A stretch of 64,000 bases of DNA from Opitutaceae bacterium (GTDB taxonomy: Bacteria; Verrucomicrobiota; Verrucomicrobiia; Opitutales; Opitutaceae), in contig JAIXWF010000022.1 of NCBI GenBank assembly GCA_027482185.1, positions 496,001 to 560,000 on the forward strand. Reading direction: 5' to 3'. The notes beneath the pieces are model-generated. The model saw nothing but the letters and a program-made list of their open reading frames with translations. It was not told where the DNA came from and ran no database searches. Made by a program: the position numbers and the translations under genes. Below, piece by piece: positions 42,135-49,527 of this stretch (its first letter is position 1; each line of letters opens with the position of its first letter).

Positions 42135-43544
42135 ATGTCCGCTCTACCCCTGGCGTTCACTCTGGGACCGTTGACCGTCCTGGTGATCAGTGTCGTTTTC
42201 ATCATCGCGGCCATCGCGTGGCTGCGGTTGCACGCGTTCTTCGCGCTGATTTTCGCGGGCATGCTCGTGGGCCTGCTCACCGTGGCCGGGCAGACGGGCG
42301 ACGGGCGTTTCATCAAGACGGTCGAGGCGGTGATGGTCGAATTCGGCAAATCGGCGGGGGCGATCGGCTTCACGATCGCGATCGCGTCGGTGATCGGCGT
42401 GGCGCTGATGGAGAGCGGCGCGGCCGACAAGATCATCCGCCGGTTCATCGCGGTGCTGGGCGAGCAGCGGGCGGCCTTGGCGCTGTTGGCCTGCGGCTTC
42501 GTGCTCGGGATTCCGGTGTTTTTCGACACGGTCTTTTTCCTCCTCGTGCCGCTGGCGCGCGCGCTGAGCCTGCGCACGGGCAAGAACTACATGATGTACG
42601 TGCTCGCGATCTGTGCGGGCGGCGTGATCACGCACGGCACGGTGCCGCCGACGCCGGGGCCGTTGGTGGTGGCGGAAACGCTGAAGATCGACCTCGGCGT
42701 GACGATCGTGGGCGGGATTCTGTTCGGTATTCTGCCGGCGCTGGCCGGCTTGGGCTGGGCGCGCTGGATCAATGCGCGGATGCCGATTCCGGTGCGCGAG
42801 ACGTCGGGTTCGTCGCTGGCCTCGCTGAACGAAATCGCGGGTCGCAACGAGGACGAGCTGCCCGGTTTCTGGGTTTCGATCGCGCCGGTGGTGCTGCCGG
42901 TGGTGCTGATCGGTCTCGCTTCCGCGCTCGGCACGGTGCGCGCGAGCGTGCCGCCGGGGCTCCTGCAGGCCGTGGAATTTTTCGGCAACAAGAACATCGC
43001 GCTGCTGATCGGCGCGGTGATCGCTCTCTGGGTCTATGCGGCGCAAAAGAAACTCGGTATCAAGCAAGTGGGCGACGCGCTCGGAGCGCCGCTCGAGGTG
43101 GCGGGCGTGATCATCCTGATCACGGCGGCGGGCGGCGCGTACGGGGCGATGATCAAGAACGCCGGCGTCGGCGATTCCGTGCGCGCGATGGCCAACGGCA
43201 ACAGCGTCAATTACGTGCTGCTGGCCTGGGTGCTCGCGGTCGTGGTGCGCGTGGCCCAGGGGTCGGCGACGGTGGCGATGATCACGGCCTCCTCGATCAT
43301 GCTCTCCATTGCCGGCACGCAGGGCTTCGGCGTGCATGCGTTCTACATCTTTCTGGCCGTGGGCTACGGCGCGATGTTCTGCTCCTGGATGAACGACAGC
43401 GGCTTCTGGGTGATCAGCAAACTCGGCGGCCTGACGCAGGGCGAGGCGCTGCGCAGCTGGACGATCTTGCTCTCGATCATCTCCGTCGTCGGCCTGCTGC
43501 AGGCGCTGGTGGCCGCGGCGTTTTGGCCGAATCTTTGGTTCTGA
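42135..43544 (+). CDS. GntP-family permease (gluconate/sugar-acid:H+ symporter)
   Basis: The product has 469 residues and many hydrophobic segments (about 12). LTVLVISVVFIIAAIAWLRL, HAFFALIFAGMLVGLLTVAG, FVLGIPVFFDTVFFLLVPLA, THGTVPPTPGPLVVAETLKI and QGSATVAMITASSIMLSIAG are typical of the gluconate permease family GntP. It would import a sugar acid with protons. It is preceded by the NAD(P) dehydrogenase gene (72-bp gap), which may process the import. After it, 43545-43917 has no gene but a palindromic repeat cluster. Confidence 0.9.
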   Translation: MSALPLAFTLGPLTVLVISVVFIIAAIAWLRLHAFFALIFAGMLVGLLTVAGQTGDGRFIKTVEAVMVEFGKSAGAIGFTIAIASVIGVALMESGAADKIIRRFIAVLGEQRAALALLACGFVLGIPVFFDTVFFLLVPLARALSLRTGKNYMMYVLAICAGGVITHGTVPPTPGPLVVAETLKIDLGVTIVGGILFGILPALAGLGWARWINARMPIPVRETSGSSLASLNEIAGRNEDELPGFWVSIAPVVLPVVLIGLASALGTVRASVPPGLLQAVEFFGNKNIALLIGAVIALWVYAAQKKLGIKQVGDALGAPLEVAGVIILITAAGGAYGAMIKNAGVGDSVRAMANGNSVNYVLLAWVLAVVVRVAQGSATVAMITASSIMLSIAGTQGFGVHAFYIFLAVGYGAMFCSWMNDSGFWVISKLGGLTQGEALRSWTILLSIISVVGLLQALVAAAFWPNLWF

Positions 43545-43571
43545 TTCCGCGAATCCGGACGCGCCGAGGGG

Positions 43572-43910
43572 ATGCGGCCGGTTTTTGGGGAGGACAGGAG
43601 GAGACAGGATTTCCGGGCCGGGATTAACGGGAGGGAATTCCGTTCCGTTAATCCGGGTCTGGGGCGGCCGTTCGTTCAGGTCTCGCCTATGGGTGCGAGG
43701 ATTTCGACCAAGGCGAAGGACAGGAGGGACAGGATTCGGAATGCCTTCCGGTCAATCCCGGTTTGGGCATTTCCTGTTCATCCTGTCCTCTGCCTTGGAG
43801 GACATGAAAAACAGGAAGATGAGGCCGGAGATCAACGGGACGGGAATTCGTTCCGGTTAATCCCGGTTCGGACGCTCCCGTGAATCCTGTACCCTGTCTT
43901 GGCGCGCAGC
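43572..43910. repeat. Palindromic GGATTAACGG / ACAGGA repeat cluster
   Basis: CCGGGATTAACGG (43618-43630) and CCGTTAATCCGGG (43645-43657) are a perfect 13-bp inverted repeat. A second related pair, ATCAACGGGACGGGAATTCG with TTCCGGTTAATCCC, lies near 43831-43865. Direct GACAGGAGGAGACAGGATT-type words flank both units and return inverted as TCCTGTTCATCCTGTCCTC. Two element copies seem to be fused. This explains the whole gap 43545-43917. Confidence 0.7.
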
Positions 43911-43917
43911 GCCGGGC

Positions 43918-44628
43918 TTACTTCAATTCCCGGATCTTGATGTTCCGGTACCAGCACTCGTCCTGATGGTAGGTCAGCATGATGTGGCCGGCGATCTTGT
44001 CGCCGAAGCCGGCGACTTTCGCGAATTTGCTCTTGGCCAAACCGGCTTTCACTTCGGGGCTGCCGAGTTCGTAGGTGAGGACGTTCTTGCCGTTGAGCCA
44101 ATGCTCGACCTTCAGGCCTTTGACGACGATGCGGGAGTGGTTCCACTCGCCGGGTTTCTTGAGCGGCTTGTCGGCGGCGGGCGGGAGCACGTCGTAAAAC
44201 GCCGCGGTCTGGCGGTGGGCGCCGATCTTGCCGTCGGGGTGGCCGACGTCGTCGAGCATTTGGTATTCGTGGCCCGGGGCGGAGGCGCGTTCCTCGGTGA
44301 CGAAGTACTTCACGCCGTTGTTGCCGCCGGTCGTGACGCGCCATTCCCACGACAGTTCGAAGTCGTTGAATTTCTTTTCGAAGATGATGTCGGAGCCTTT
44401 GACCTTCGCGACGGTGCGGAGGGTGCCGTCCTTGGTTTCCCAACCGGCATCGGGCATCGCGGGCTTCTTGTAGCCGCGCCAGCCTTTGAACGACTGGCCG
44501 TCGAAGAGGAGCTCCCAGCCGGCGGATTTCTCCGCGGCGGTGAGCTGGTTGTCGGCGGCGAAAACGAGTCCGGCCGGAGCGAGGGCAAACGCGAGGGCGA
44601 GCGAGAGCGAGAGGGTACGGGGCTTCAT
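43918..44628 (-). CDS. Secreted DUF1080 (3-keto-disaccharide hydrolase) protein, second copy
   Basis: The product has 236 residues from ATG 44628 with a signal peptide (MKPRTLSLSLALAFALAPAG). GWELLFDGQSFKGWRGYKKP is the DUF1080 opening; VTTGGNNGVKYFVTEERA and WNHSRIVVKGLKVEHWLNGK follow, then a short C-terminal strand. Compared with the DUF1080 protein at 3801-4457 it keeps the full motif set (GNNGVKYF, EYQMLDD), so it is the more typical family member. It may hydrolyse 3-keto-glycosides or bind a saccharide. Terminus is near a palindromic repeat region; upstream lies the insertion element. Confidence 0.9.
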   Translation of the reverse strand: MKPRTLSLSLALAFALAPAGLVFAADNQLTAAEKSAGWELLFDGQSFKGWRGYKKPAMPDAGWETKDGTLRTVAKVKGSDIIFEKKFNDFELSWEWRVTTGGNNGVKYFVTEERASAPGHEYQMLDDVGHPDGKIGAHRQTAAFYDVLPPAADKPLKKPGEWNHSRIVVKGLKVEHWLNGKNVLTYELGSPEVKAGLAKSKFAKVAGFGDKIAGHIMLTYHQDECWYRNIKIRELK

Positions 44629-44708
44629 CGCGTTGATGAAAAACGGAAACGCGCGGCGAAGGGAAGCCCGGACCCGGGGGCATGGCGGGATGATGGCGCA
44701 GGGAAGGG

Positions 44709-44801
44709 GTAGGGGCGCTCGTCCACGCCCGAGGGTGGCGAAATCGGAGTGGGGCCCGTGCCGGCAGAAGGGCGGAGGGCGCGCGCGAGGCGCGCCCCTA
44801 C
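44709..44801. repeat. GTAGGGGCGCG-family palindrome, copy 2
   Basis: Left arm GTAGGGGCGCTCGTCCACGC (from 44709) and right arm ending GAGGCGCGCCCCTAC (to 44801; reverse complement GTAGGGGCGCGCCTCGCGCG) flank a core of about 45 bp. This is the same family as 12883-12941. The mobile element is inserted only seven bases past its right end. Confidence 0.7.
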
Positions 44802-44807
44802 GATGGG

Positions 44808-44815
44808 GCGGCGGC
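44808..44815. repeat. Left copy of the 8-bp target duplication
   Basis: GCGGCGGC precedes the element's left inverted repeat and is repeated as GCGGCGGC at 48511-48518. IS1-family elements usually make 8- to 9-bp duplications. Because the flank is a GGC run, the exact boundary could shift by one or more bases. Confidence 0.75.
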
Positions 44816-44844
44816 GGTGGTGTCCTAATTTGGTTTAGCCGCTA

Positions 44845-45297
44845 TCAGAATCCGTCGATTTCCCACCGATCGACCACGCCGTTTTTTCTGACCTTGTAGA
44901 CTGCGGGCGGCCGGTCGTTCTTGATCTTTCGCATGATGGCCGAGCCTGCGTCGATAAAGGCTTGGGCCATTTGCTCTCCGGTCATTTCCTTTTTTTGGAG
45001 CATGAACGCTAGCGTTCCGCTGGCCTGGAGGGCTTGTTTTTCAAGTGGATTGTAGAGCGTTCGGAGGTCTGCGCACAGTATCACCCAACCGCGTTCACCT
45101 GCGTAATGAATCCACTCAGTATCGTCCTCTTCCTTGATTATGTCGTGCTCGGGAAAGTGGTCGCGGTGCGCCTCCACCTTCCATCCGGCAGCACGCAAGG
45201 CGGCCGGGAGCTTTTTGCCCCCGAGGTTGCGATCCACAAAGAAAACCGGATCAGGCTGCTGCTGTTCTAGCAGTCTCTTGGTTGATCGCTTCGTCAA
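44845..45297 (-). CDS. VapC45-type PIN-like toxin
   Basis: The product has 150 residues and ends 29 bp from the left inverted repeat. PVFFVDRNLGGKKLPAALRA and HDIIKEEDDTEWIHYAGERG with GWVILCADLRT resemble the PIN-like domain of the VapC45 family (PF18478): acidic residues Asp22, Asp59/Glu61 and Asp77 are candidate Mg2+ ligands. Such proteins are ribonuclease-type toxins controlled by VapB45. Its start overlaps the end of the DUF433-containing gene by 47 bp, so it is the last gene of a three-gene operon. Not tested for activity, of course; assignment rests on motif and context. Confidence 0.75.
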   Translation of the reverse strand: MTKRSTKRLLEQQQPDPVFFVDRNLGGKKLPAALRAAGWKVEAHRDHFPEHDIIKEEDDTEWIHYAGERGWVILCADLRTLYNPLEKQALQASGTLAFMLQKKEMTGEQMAQAFIDAGSAIMRKIKNDRPPAVYKVRKNGVVDRWEIDGF

Positions 45298-45955
45298 TCT
45301 CCGCGACGCTTACGTTGTAGTCGTCCGCAATCTCCCGCTTCGGTTCGCCGGCCTTAGCGCGCCGTGCGATCATAAGCGTAGAGATCGCGCTGTTTGCTAG
45401 GCACGGCCGGCCAAAGTTCACCCTCGGATCTACAATAACCAGCTTGGGATTGTTGCTCTTGTACCCCGCCGTGAACGGATAAAGCCGAAGCGCAAGTCCG
45501 TCCGCCCCGTACTCAAGGCGATCAAGGTATTTCTCCAGCATTGCACGCATTGCCAGTTGACCGTTTTCCGATGCGGTCGAAAGGCTGCCGCCATCATCGA
45601 AGTAAACCCCTGCGGCATCTGCGGACAAACCGAGGTTTTCCACGGCAAAGGGATACTTGTGCCCCGTCTTTTTTCTCAAGAACTCACGGCTTTTGTTGAT
45701 CCGCCGCATTTTCAAGCCGTGCTTTTTGCGAAGCACTTGGATCGCGTATGCCTCGACCAGTTGCAGGAAGGTTAGACTGTTGGCCCGAAGGGGCGTGAAC
45801 CAGCTACGCAAAGTCGCGGGCGGCACACCGATGATGCGTGCCGCCTCCGCTGCCGGGTACATGGGGATTGTACGTGCGTCGACCACCTTACGACGACCAT
45901 CCGGACGCATGATTAACCTGTCAACACGTTCGCGGAATATGGGTATAGGCTTCAT
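45251..45955 (-). CDS. VapB45-like antitoxin, DUF433 C-terminal domain
   Basis: The product has 234 residues. The N-terminal portion includes PMYPAAEAARIIGVPPATLR followed by SWFTPLRANSLTFLQLVEAY, a MerR/XRE-like helix-turn-helix. The C-terminus PKLVIVDPRVNFGRPCLANS AISTLMIARRAKAGEPKREI ADDYNVSVAEIDEAI is a classic DUF433 domain, the antitoxin partner of PIN-like toxins. The 47-bp overlap with the toxin gene and the ATGA overlap with the small upstream gene at 45952-46185 imply one operon. Probably binds DNA and represses its own operon. Confidence 0.75.
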   Translation of the reverse strand: MKPIPIFRERVDRLIMRPDGRRKVVDARTIPMYPAAEAARIIGVPPATLRSWFTPLRANSLTFLQLVEAYAIQVLRKKHGLKMRRINKSREFLRKKTGHKYPFAVENLGLSADAAGVYFDDGGSLSTASENGQLAMRAMLEKYLDRLEYGADGLALRLYPFTAGYKSNNPKLVIVDPRVNFGRPCLANSAISTLMIARRAKAGEPKREIADDYNVSVAEIDEAINQETARTAAA

Positions 45956-46185
45956 GGCGTAGTAGTGGCCGGTGCGTTCATATAATCGTCACCAAGAAGG
46001 GTTTTCCTAATCCAAAGCGAAAGATCCAGGCCCGCAGCCCGTGCCTTTTCCTGAAGGATTCTGCGCTCGGCCTCAGTGGTCCTAAAGGCGGTTGGTTTGT
46101 TCCTGACATTGCCGGCTTTGCAGCGCGGGCGGCCCGCACCTTCGCGCCGGCCGCCCCATGTCGAATTTTCCGATTTCGATTGCAT
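45952..46185 (-). CDS. Small basic protein with REGAGRP motif, first gene of the toxin-antitoxin operon
   Basis: The product has 77 residues from ATG 46185. TWGGRREGAGRPRCKAGNVR is an AT-hook-like basic stretch common at the N-terminus of ribbon-helix-helix-type and mobilisation-associated proteins; TEAERRILQEKARAAGLDLS LWIRKTLLGDD is the helical remainder. It may help regulate the operon or the transposase, which is transcribed divergently from 46231. No family named. Stop and next start overlap (TGA/ATG at 45952-45955). Confidence 0.65.
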   Translation of the reverse strand: MQSKSENSTWGGRREGAGRPRCKAGNVRNKPTAFRTTEAERRILQEKARAAGLDLSLWIRKTLLGDDYMNAPATTTP

Positions 46186-46191
46186 CGTCTC

Positions 46192-46215
46192 TTGAATACC
46201 GTATTACGTATTTCA
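46192..46215. promoter_or_regulatory. Inverted repeat in the divergent promoter between toxin-antitoxin and transposase genes
   Basis: TTGAATAC (46192-46199) and GTATTTCAA (46207-46215) are an imperfect inverted repeat around CGTATTAC, in the 45-bp spacer between the two start codons. The centre is AT-rich (GTATTACGTA), resembling an overlapping promoter. A likely operator for the small basic protein or the VapB45-like protein, controlling both directions. Not proven. Confidence 0.5.
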
Positions 46216-46230
46216 AACACAAGTCAAGCC

Positions 46231-47040
46231 ATGGCCAACATTCTCCCCATCGAAAAACAAGCGGTCGCAATCGGTGCTCTGTGCGAGGGCAACAGCATCC
46301 GCAGCGTTGAGCGGATGACCGGCATTCACCGTGACACGGTGATGCGCCTCGGCGCTCGCGTTGGCGAAGCCTGCCGGAACCTGATGGACGAGACGATGCG
46401 CGAGCTGCCGTGCGCCAAGATCGAGGTAGACGAAATTTGGGGCTTCATCGGCAAGAAGCAGCGCAACGTCACGGAAGCCGACAGCTCCGAAAAGGGCGAC
46501 GTTTGGACGTGGGTTGCGATTGATCCGGAAACCAAGGCCGTTCCGGTTTTTCATGTCGGCAAGCGCAACGCCGAATGCGCCAACGCGTTTGTTGCCAACG
46601 TCGCCGCGCGGATGAAAAACCGCATTCAACTTTCTTCCGATGGCCTTGCGCTGTATGCGCCCGCTGTTGAGGCCGCCTTTGGCGGCGAAGTGGACTACGG
46701 AACAGTCGTTAAGACTTTTCGAACCACTGACGGGGAAGGGCGTTATTCGCCCGGCGAAATGGAAACCGCTGTCCGTACCCGCATTTCCGGCGAAGCGTTC
46801 CGAACCTGCACCTCCTACGTTGAGCGCCAAAACCTGACGATGCGCCTTCACATGAAGCGCCTTGCCCGGCTGACCCTCGCCTTTTCCAAAAAGCTCGAAA
46901 ACTTCAAGGCCGCGACCGCGTTGCATTTTGCCTACTACAACTTCGTCAAAACTCACTCCTCTATCCGCTGCACGCCCGCGATGGCGCTCGGCGTCTCTTC
47001 CCGCTTGTGGAAGGTGGAGGACTTGGTTGCCCTCGCATGA
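46231..47040 (+). CDS. IS1-type DDE transposase
   Basis: The product has 269 residues from ATG 46231. NSIRSVERMTGIHRDTVMRL near residues 21-41 is a helix-turn-helix. The catalytic core follows with Asp67 in KIEVDEIWGFIGKK, Asp137 in QLSSDGLALY and Glu198 in SYVERQNLTMRLHM, a DDE set with the DEIW signature of IS1-type InsB transposases. The full domain reaches the C-terminus (AYYNFVKTHSSIRCTPAMAL) without a break. The gene is in the middle of the element and starts 45 bp from the divergent antitoxin operon. No programmed frameshift is needed, unlike IS1 of enterobacteria. Confidence 0.85.
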   Translation: MANILPIEKQAVAIGALCEGNSIRSVERMTGIHRDTVMRLGARVGEACRNLMDETMRELPCAKIEVDEIWGFIGKKQRNVTEADSSEKGDVWTWVAIDPETKAVPVFHVGKRNAECANAFVANVAARMKNRIQLSSDGLALYAPAVEAAFGGEVDYGTVVKTFRTTDGEGRYSPGEMETAVRTRISGEAFRTCTSYVERQNLTMRLHMKRLARLTLAFSKKLENFKAATALHFAYYNFVKTHSSIRCTPAMALGVSSRLWKVEDLVALA

Positions 47041-47339
47041 AGATGTTTGAGTACCAAGACGCCATAAAGGAAGCGATTGCCTCCATGCACGGAGGTGTCG
47101 CCCTTTGGATTGAGTCCGTGCCGGTCAAAGAGGTTTTCAACGGCAAGGTGGTGTGGGATGGCGAGGTGGAGGTTTTTTCCGTCAAGGGCCACCCGAGGGC
47201 GGGACGCTGCTTTGCGTGGGGCGTCAGGCGCGACGATGACAAAGGGTGGGACGTTACCGCTGTCCTGGCTGTGCCGCCGATCACCACGCCACAGCTAGCC
47301 GTAAAGGCCGCTATTGCCGCTTACGCAAAACGCCGGTGA
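47037..47339 (+). CDS. Small protein translationally coupled to the transposase
   Basis: The product has 100 residues. Its ATG (47037) overlaps the transposase stop (ATGA). MKMFEYQDAIKEAIASMHGG, VFNGKVVWDGEVEVFSVKGH and AVKAAIAAYAKRR are visible; the middle looks like a small beta-sheet. No known family. Coupling suggests a role in transposition or its control, or simply cargo. Confidence 0.65.
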   Translation: MKMFEYQDAIKEAIASMHGGVALWIESVPVKEVFNGKVVWDGEVEVFSVKGHPRAGRCFAWGVRRDDDKGWDVTAVLAVPPITTPQLAVKAAIAAYAKRR

Positions 47340-47347
47340 ATTGGCCA

Positions 47348-48109
47348 CTAACGGCCACCTATTTCGTATTGCACGTCAAAGCTCGATTCCGGCGAAGCAG
47401 ACCACAGCCGAACAACGTATTCCCCCGCAGCGTTCTGAATCGTGGCAGATTGAATTGCCGGGCCGCGGCTGTAGCTGACCATAAGCACTCCGCCTTGGAG
47501 CACTAGGAGATTTTTCAGCGCAGGAGATCGCACAACCAAGGCAAGGCTTGGTACTGGCGCCCTTGTTTCCAGTTTGAGCACAAACTCAGACCGGAATTGC
47601 TCACCGTCCTTTTCGTTCATGTAGCGCTTTTCTATGGTTACTGAAGGTGGCGGGATGTCGGTTTTTATTATCGTATTTTGCCCACCCGATTGGCCGTGCG
47701 TTACAATGCTACCGGGGCCGACCTGAAGCCGAAGCGTTTCATCCCTCATCGATGCCGCATCAGCTTTTGCTGCCGACAAATCACTATTTGCGCCCGATCC
47801 ATCCGCGGGGTTGCTGGTCCTTTTCTTGTGCAGGGTATGGCCCACGCCATATGCCGCGCTTAGTATGGCAATGCATGCTGTTACCCTCTGCGTAAGGTCA
47901 AATCCCATTGGATTGTTCAGGATGATCGCAACGGTTGTTGTTGCCAATAGCGGCAGGATGTAGCGCTCCAAAAATGCGGGCACCGCGGTGTCTTGCCAGA
48001 CCCAACGTGCCATATCCAGACCGATATGGGAATTGCGCATGCCCAATAGTCTTGCGCTTGGTGATAGCTGGATCAAATCAAAACGCATCCATTGATGCTT
48101 ATTGGGCAT
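47348..48109 (-). CDS. Membrane-associated cargo protein, unknown
   Basis: The product has 253 residues from ATG 48109. An N-terminal cytoplasmic helix is followed by two membrane segments (YILPLLATTTVAIILNN about residues 50-66, and FDLTQRVTACIAILSAAYGV about 70-89), then a soluble domain (SIVTHGQSGGQNTIIKTDIP, FRSEFVLKLETRAPVPSLAL, GGVLMVSYSRGPAIQSATIQ). No motif recognised. It is downstream of the 108-aa gene (13-bp gap), in the same operon. Base composition is like the rest of the element. Confidence 0.6.
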   Translation of the reverse strand: MPNKHQWMRFDLIQLSPSARLLGMRNSHIGLDMARWVWQDTAVPAFLERYILPLLATTTVAIILNNPMGFDLTQRVTACIAILSAAYGVGHTLHKKRTSNPADGSGANSDLSAAKADAASMRDETLRLQVGPGSIVTHGQSGGQNTIIKTDIPPPSVTIEKRYMNEKDGEQFRSEFVLKLETRAPVPSLALVVRSPALKNLLVLQGGVLMVSYSRGPAIQSATIQNAAGEYVVRLWSASPESSFDVQYEIGGR

Positions 48110-48122
48110 CAACGCTAAACCG

Positions 48123-48449
48123 CTATCGCGACCTACGCTCAGCAATCGGGCCCTCCGCGCTCGCGAACCTCCTGACGAGCTTTTGCGGTTCGGTTTTGGC
48201 GGCAACGCGCCCAACCAGCGACGGGCCGATGTTGGGCTTTTCTCGTTTGGGCGGTGCCGGATCGGGCAACTGAACCCAATCCGTTTTGCCCCAATTCCAA
48301 GACGTAGCCAACCCGAGCGAAAGGTTGGCAATCCTGCCGACGGGCTCAACCAAGCGGGGCTTTGACGCCGCGGGCCGCGGTGCCACGGCAAGCGGCCGGA
48401 TGGTTGCAAGCCGGCGGCGCAATAGTGCGGCACGTTCTTCCGGAGTCAT
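48123..48449 (-). CDS. Small cytoplasmic cargo protein, unknown
   Basis: The product has 108 residues from ATG 48449. TPEERAALLRRRLATIRPLA and RPAASKPRLVEPVGRIANLS, then PPKREKPNIGPSLVGRVAAK, a basic C-terminus. The gene begins 61 bp inside the right inverted repeat. Not recognised; codon use fits the element, which supports it being a real gene. Confidence 0.5.
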   Translation of the reverse strand: MTPEERAALLRRRLATIRPLAVAPRPAASKPRLVEPVGRIANLSLGLATSWNWGKTDWVQLPDPAPPKREKPNIGPSLVGRVAAKTEPQKLVRRFASAEGPIAERRSR

Positions 48450-48493
48450 GCCGCTGGACTTGTGCCAGCCAAAGCGGGCGGCAATTAGGATTT

Positions 48494-48510
48494 CAAACTA
48501 GGACACCACC
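48494..48510. repeat. Right terminal inverted repeat of the IS1-type element
   Basis: Reverse complement GGTGGTGTCCTAGTTTG matches the left end GGTGGTGTCCTAATTTG at 16 of 17 positions. The right target copy GCGGCGGC follows at 48511-48518. Confidence 0.8.
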
Positions 48511-48591
48511 GCGGCGGCGGGGTGCTTGATTCCGGGGGCCAAGTTGTTTGCGTGCACCCTTGCGCCGTCGGCGCCGTCCTGCCGCTTCCCC

Positions 48592-49527
48592 ATGTCCGCC
48601 CGTGTGATTGTCCGCGACCTCCGCAAACGCTACGCCGGCGTCGAAGCCGTGCGCGGCGTGTCGTTTGCCGTCGAGCCGGGCGAGATCTTCGGCCTGCTCG
48701 GGCCCAACGGGGCGGGCAAGACGACGACGCTCGAATGTCTGATCGGGCTGCGCGAAGCGGACGCGGGCGACCTGCAGGTCTGCGGCTTCGACGTGCGCAC
48801 GCAGCCGGAGGAAGTGAAACAACGCATCGGTGTGGCGCTGCAGAGCACGGCATTGCAGGACCAGATCACACCGCGGGAGGCGTTGCGATTGTTCGGGGCG
48901 TTTTACCGGCAGAATGAGAAACCGGAAACGCTGCTCGCGCGGTTCGCGTTGGAGGACAAGGCGGACGCGCGGTTCGCGACGCTGTCGGGCGGGCAACGGC
49001 AACGGCTCGCGTTGGCGTTGGCGTTTGTGAACCGGCCGGAGCTCGTGCTGCTGGACGAACCGACGACGGGACTCGACCCGCAGGCGCGGCGCGAATTGCA
49101 CGGCGCGATCGAGCAGATGAAACGCGACGGCTGCACCGTGTTGCTGACGACCCACTATCTCGAGGAGGCGGAGCGGCTCTGCGACCGGCTGGCGATCATC
49201 GACCGCGGGCAGGTGGTGGCGACGGGGACGCCGGCGGCGTTGATCGCGGAGGCGCGCGGGGCGCAGCGGGTGGCGTTGACGGCGTCGGGCCCGCTCGATC
49301 GCGCGCGGCTGACGGCGCTGCCGCACGTGGCGGAGCTGCAGATCGGGCCGACGGCAAATGCGGCGACGTTCCGCACGGCGCGGGCGACGGAGACCTTGGC
49401 GGCGCTGACGGCGTTGTTGGCGGCGCAGGGGCTTGAAACGGTGGAATTGACGGTACGGAAAGCGTCGCTCGAGGACGTGTTCCTGAACCTGACGGAAACG
49501 CCGGCGGCGACGGAGGCGCACGGATGA
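48592..49527 (+). CDS. ABC transporter ATP-binding protein (drug/multidrug exporter type)
   Basis: The product has 311 residues, ATG 48592. It carries all ABC ATPase motifs: Walker A LLGPNGAGKTTTLECLIGL, the signature LSGGQRQRLALALAFVNRP, Walker B LVLLDEPTTGLDPQARREL, and the H-loop LLTTHYLEEAERL. The C-terminal about 90 residues (after residue 220) have the DrrA-type extension (ALIAEARGAQRVALTASGPL onward). Its TGA overlaps the start of the permease gene (ATGA). The preceding 80 bp contain only the right end of the mobile element, so its native promoter may have been displaced. Confidence 0.85.
   Translation: MSARVIVRDLRKRYAGVEAVRGVSFAVEPGEIFGLLGPNGAGKTTTLECLIGLREADAGDLQVCGFDVRTQPEEVKQRIGVALQSTALQDQITPREALRLFGAFYRQNEKPETLLARFALEDKADARFATLSGGQRQRLALALAFVNRPELVLLDEPTTGLDPQARRELHGAIEQMKRDGCTVLLTTHYLEEAERLCDRLAIIDRGQVVATGTPAALIAEARGAQRVALTASGPLDRARLTALPHVAELQIGPTANAATFRTARATETLAALTALLAAQGLETVELTVRKASLEDVFLNLTETPAATEAHG

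Larger units (their letters stand above)
44816..48510. mobile_element. 3.7-kb IS1-type element carrying a VapB45/VapC45 toxin-antitoxin cargo
   Basis: A 3,695-bp unit is bounded by GGTGGTGTCCTAATTTG (44816-44832) and its reverse-complement partner, GGTGGTGTCCTAGTTTG read inwards from 48510, one mismatch in 17. Both ends start GGTG, as in IS1. An 8-bp GCGGCGGC duplication flanks it. Inside are seven genes: vapC45-like, vapB45-like and a small basic protein (minus strand), transposase and a 100-aa protein (plus), and two minus-strand unknowns. GC content is visibly lower than the flanks. The toxin-antitoxin genes are compatible with stabilising the element. It sits in the divergent promoter region between the DUF1080 and ABC exporter genes. 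Confidence 0.85.

Noticed and set aside
44845-45955. Alternative reading as a single fused DUF433-PIN gene
   Set aside because: The two frames overlap out of phase by 47 bp and each has its own start and stop.
44808-48518. Possibility that the 8-bp duplication is simply a GGC microsatellite
   Set aside because: The flank is GGC-rich so the exact boundary is uncertain, but matched 17-bp inverted repeats precisely at both junctions and the abrupt drop in GC make true insertion far more likely.
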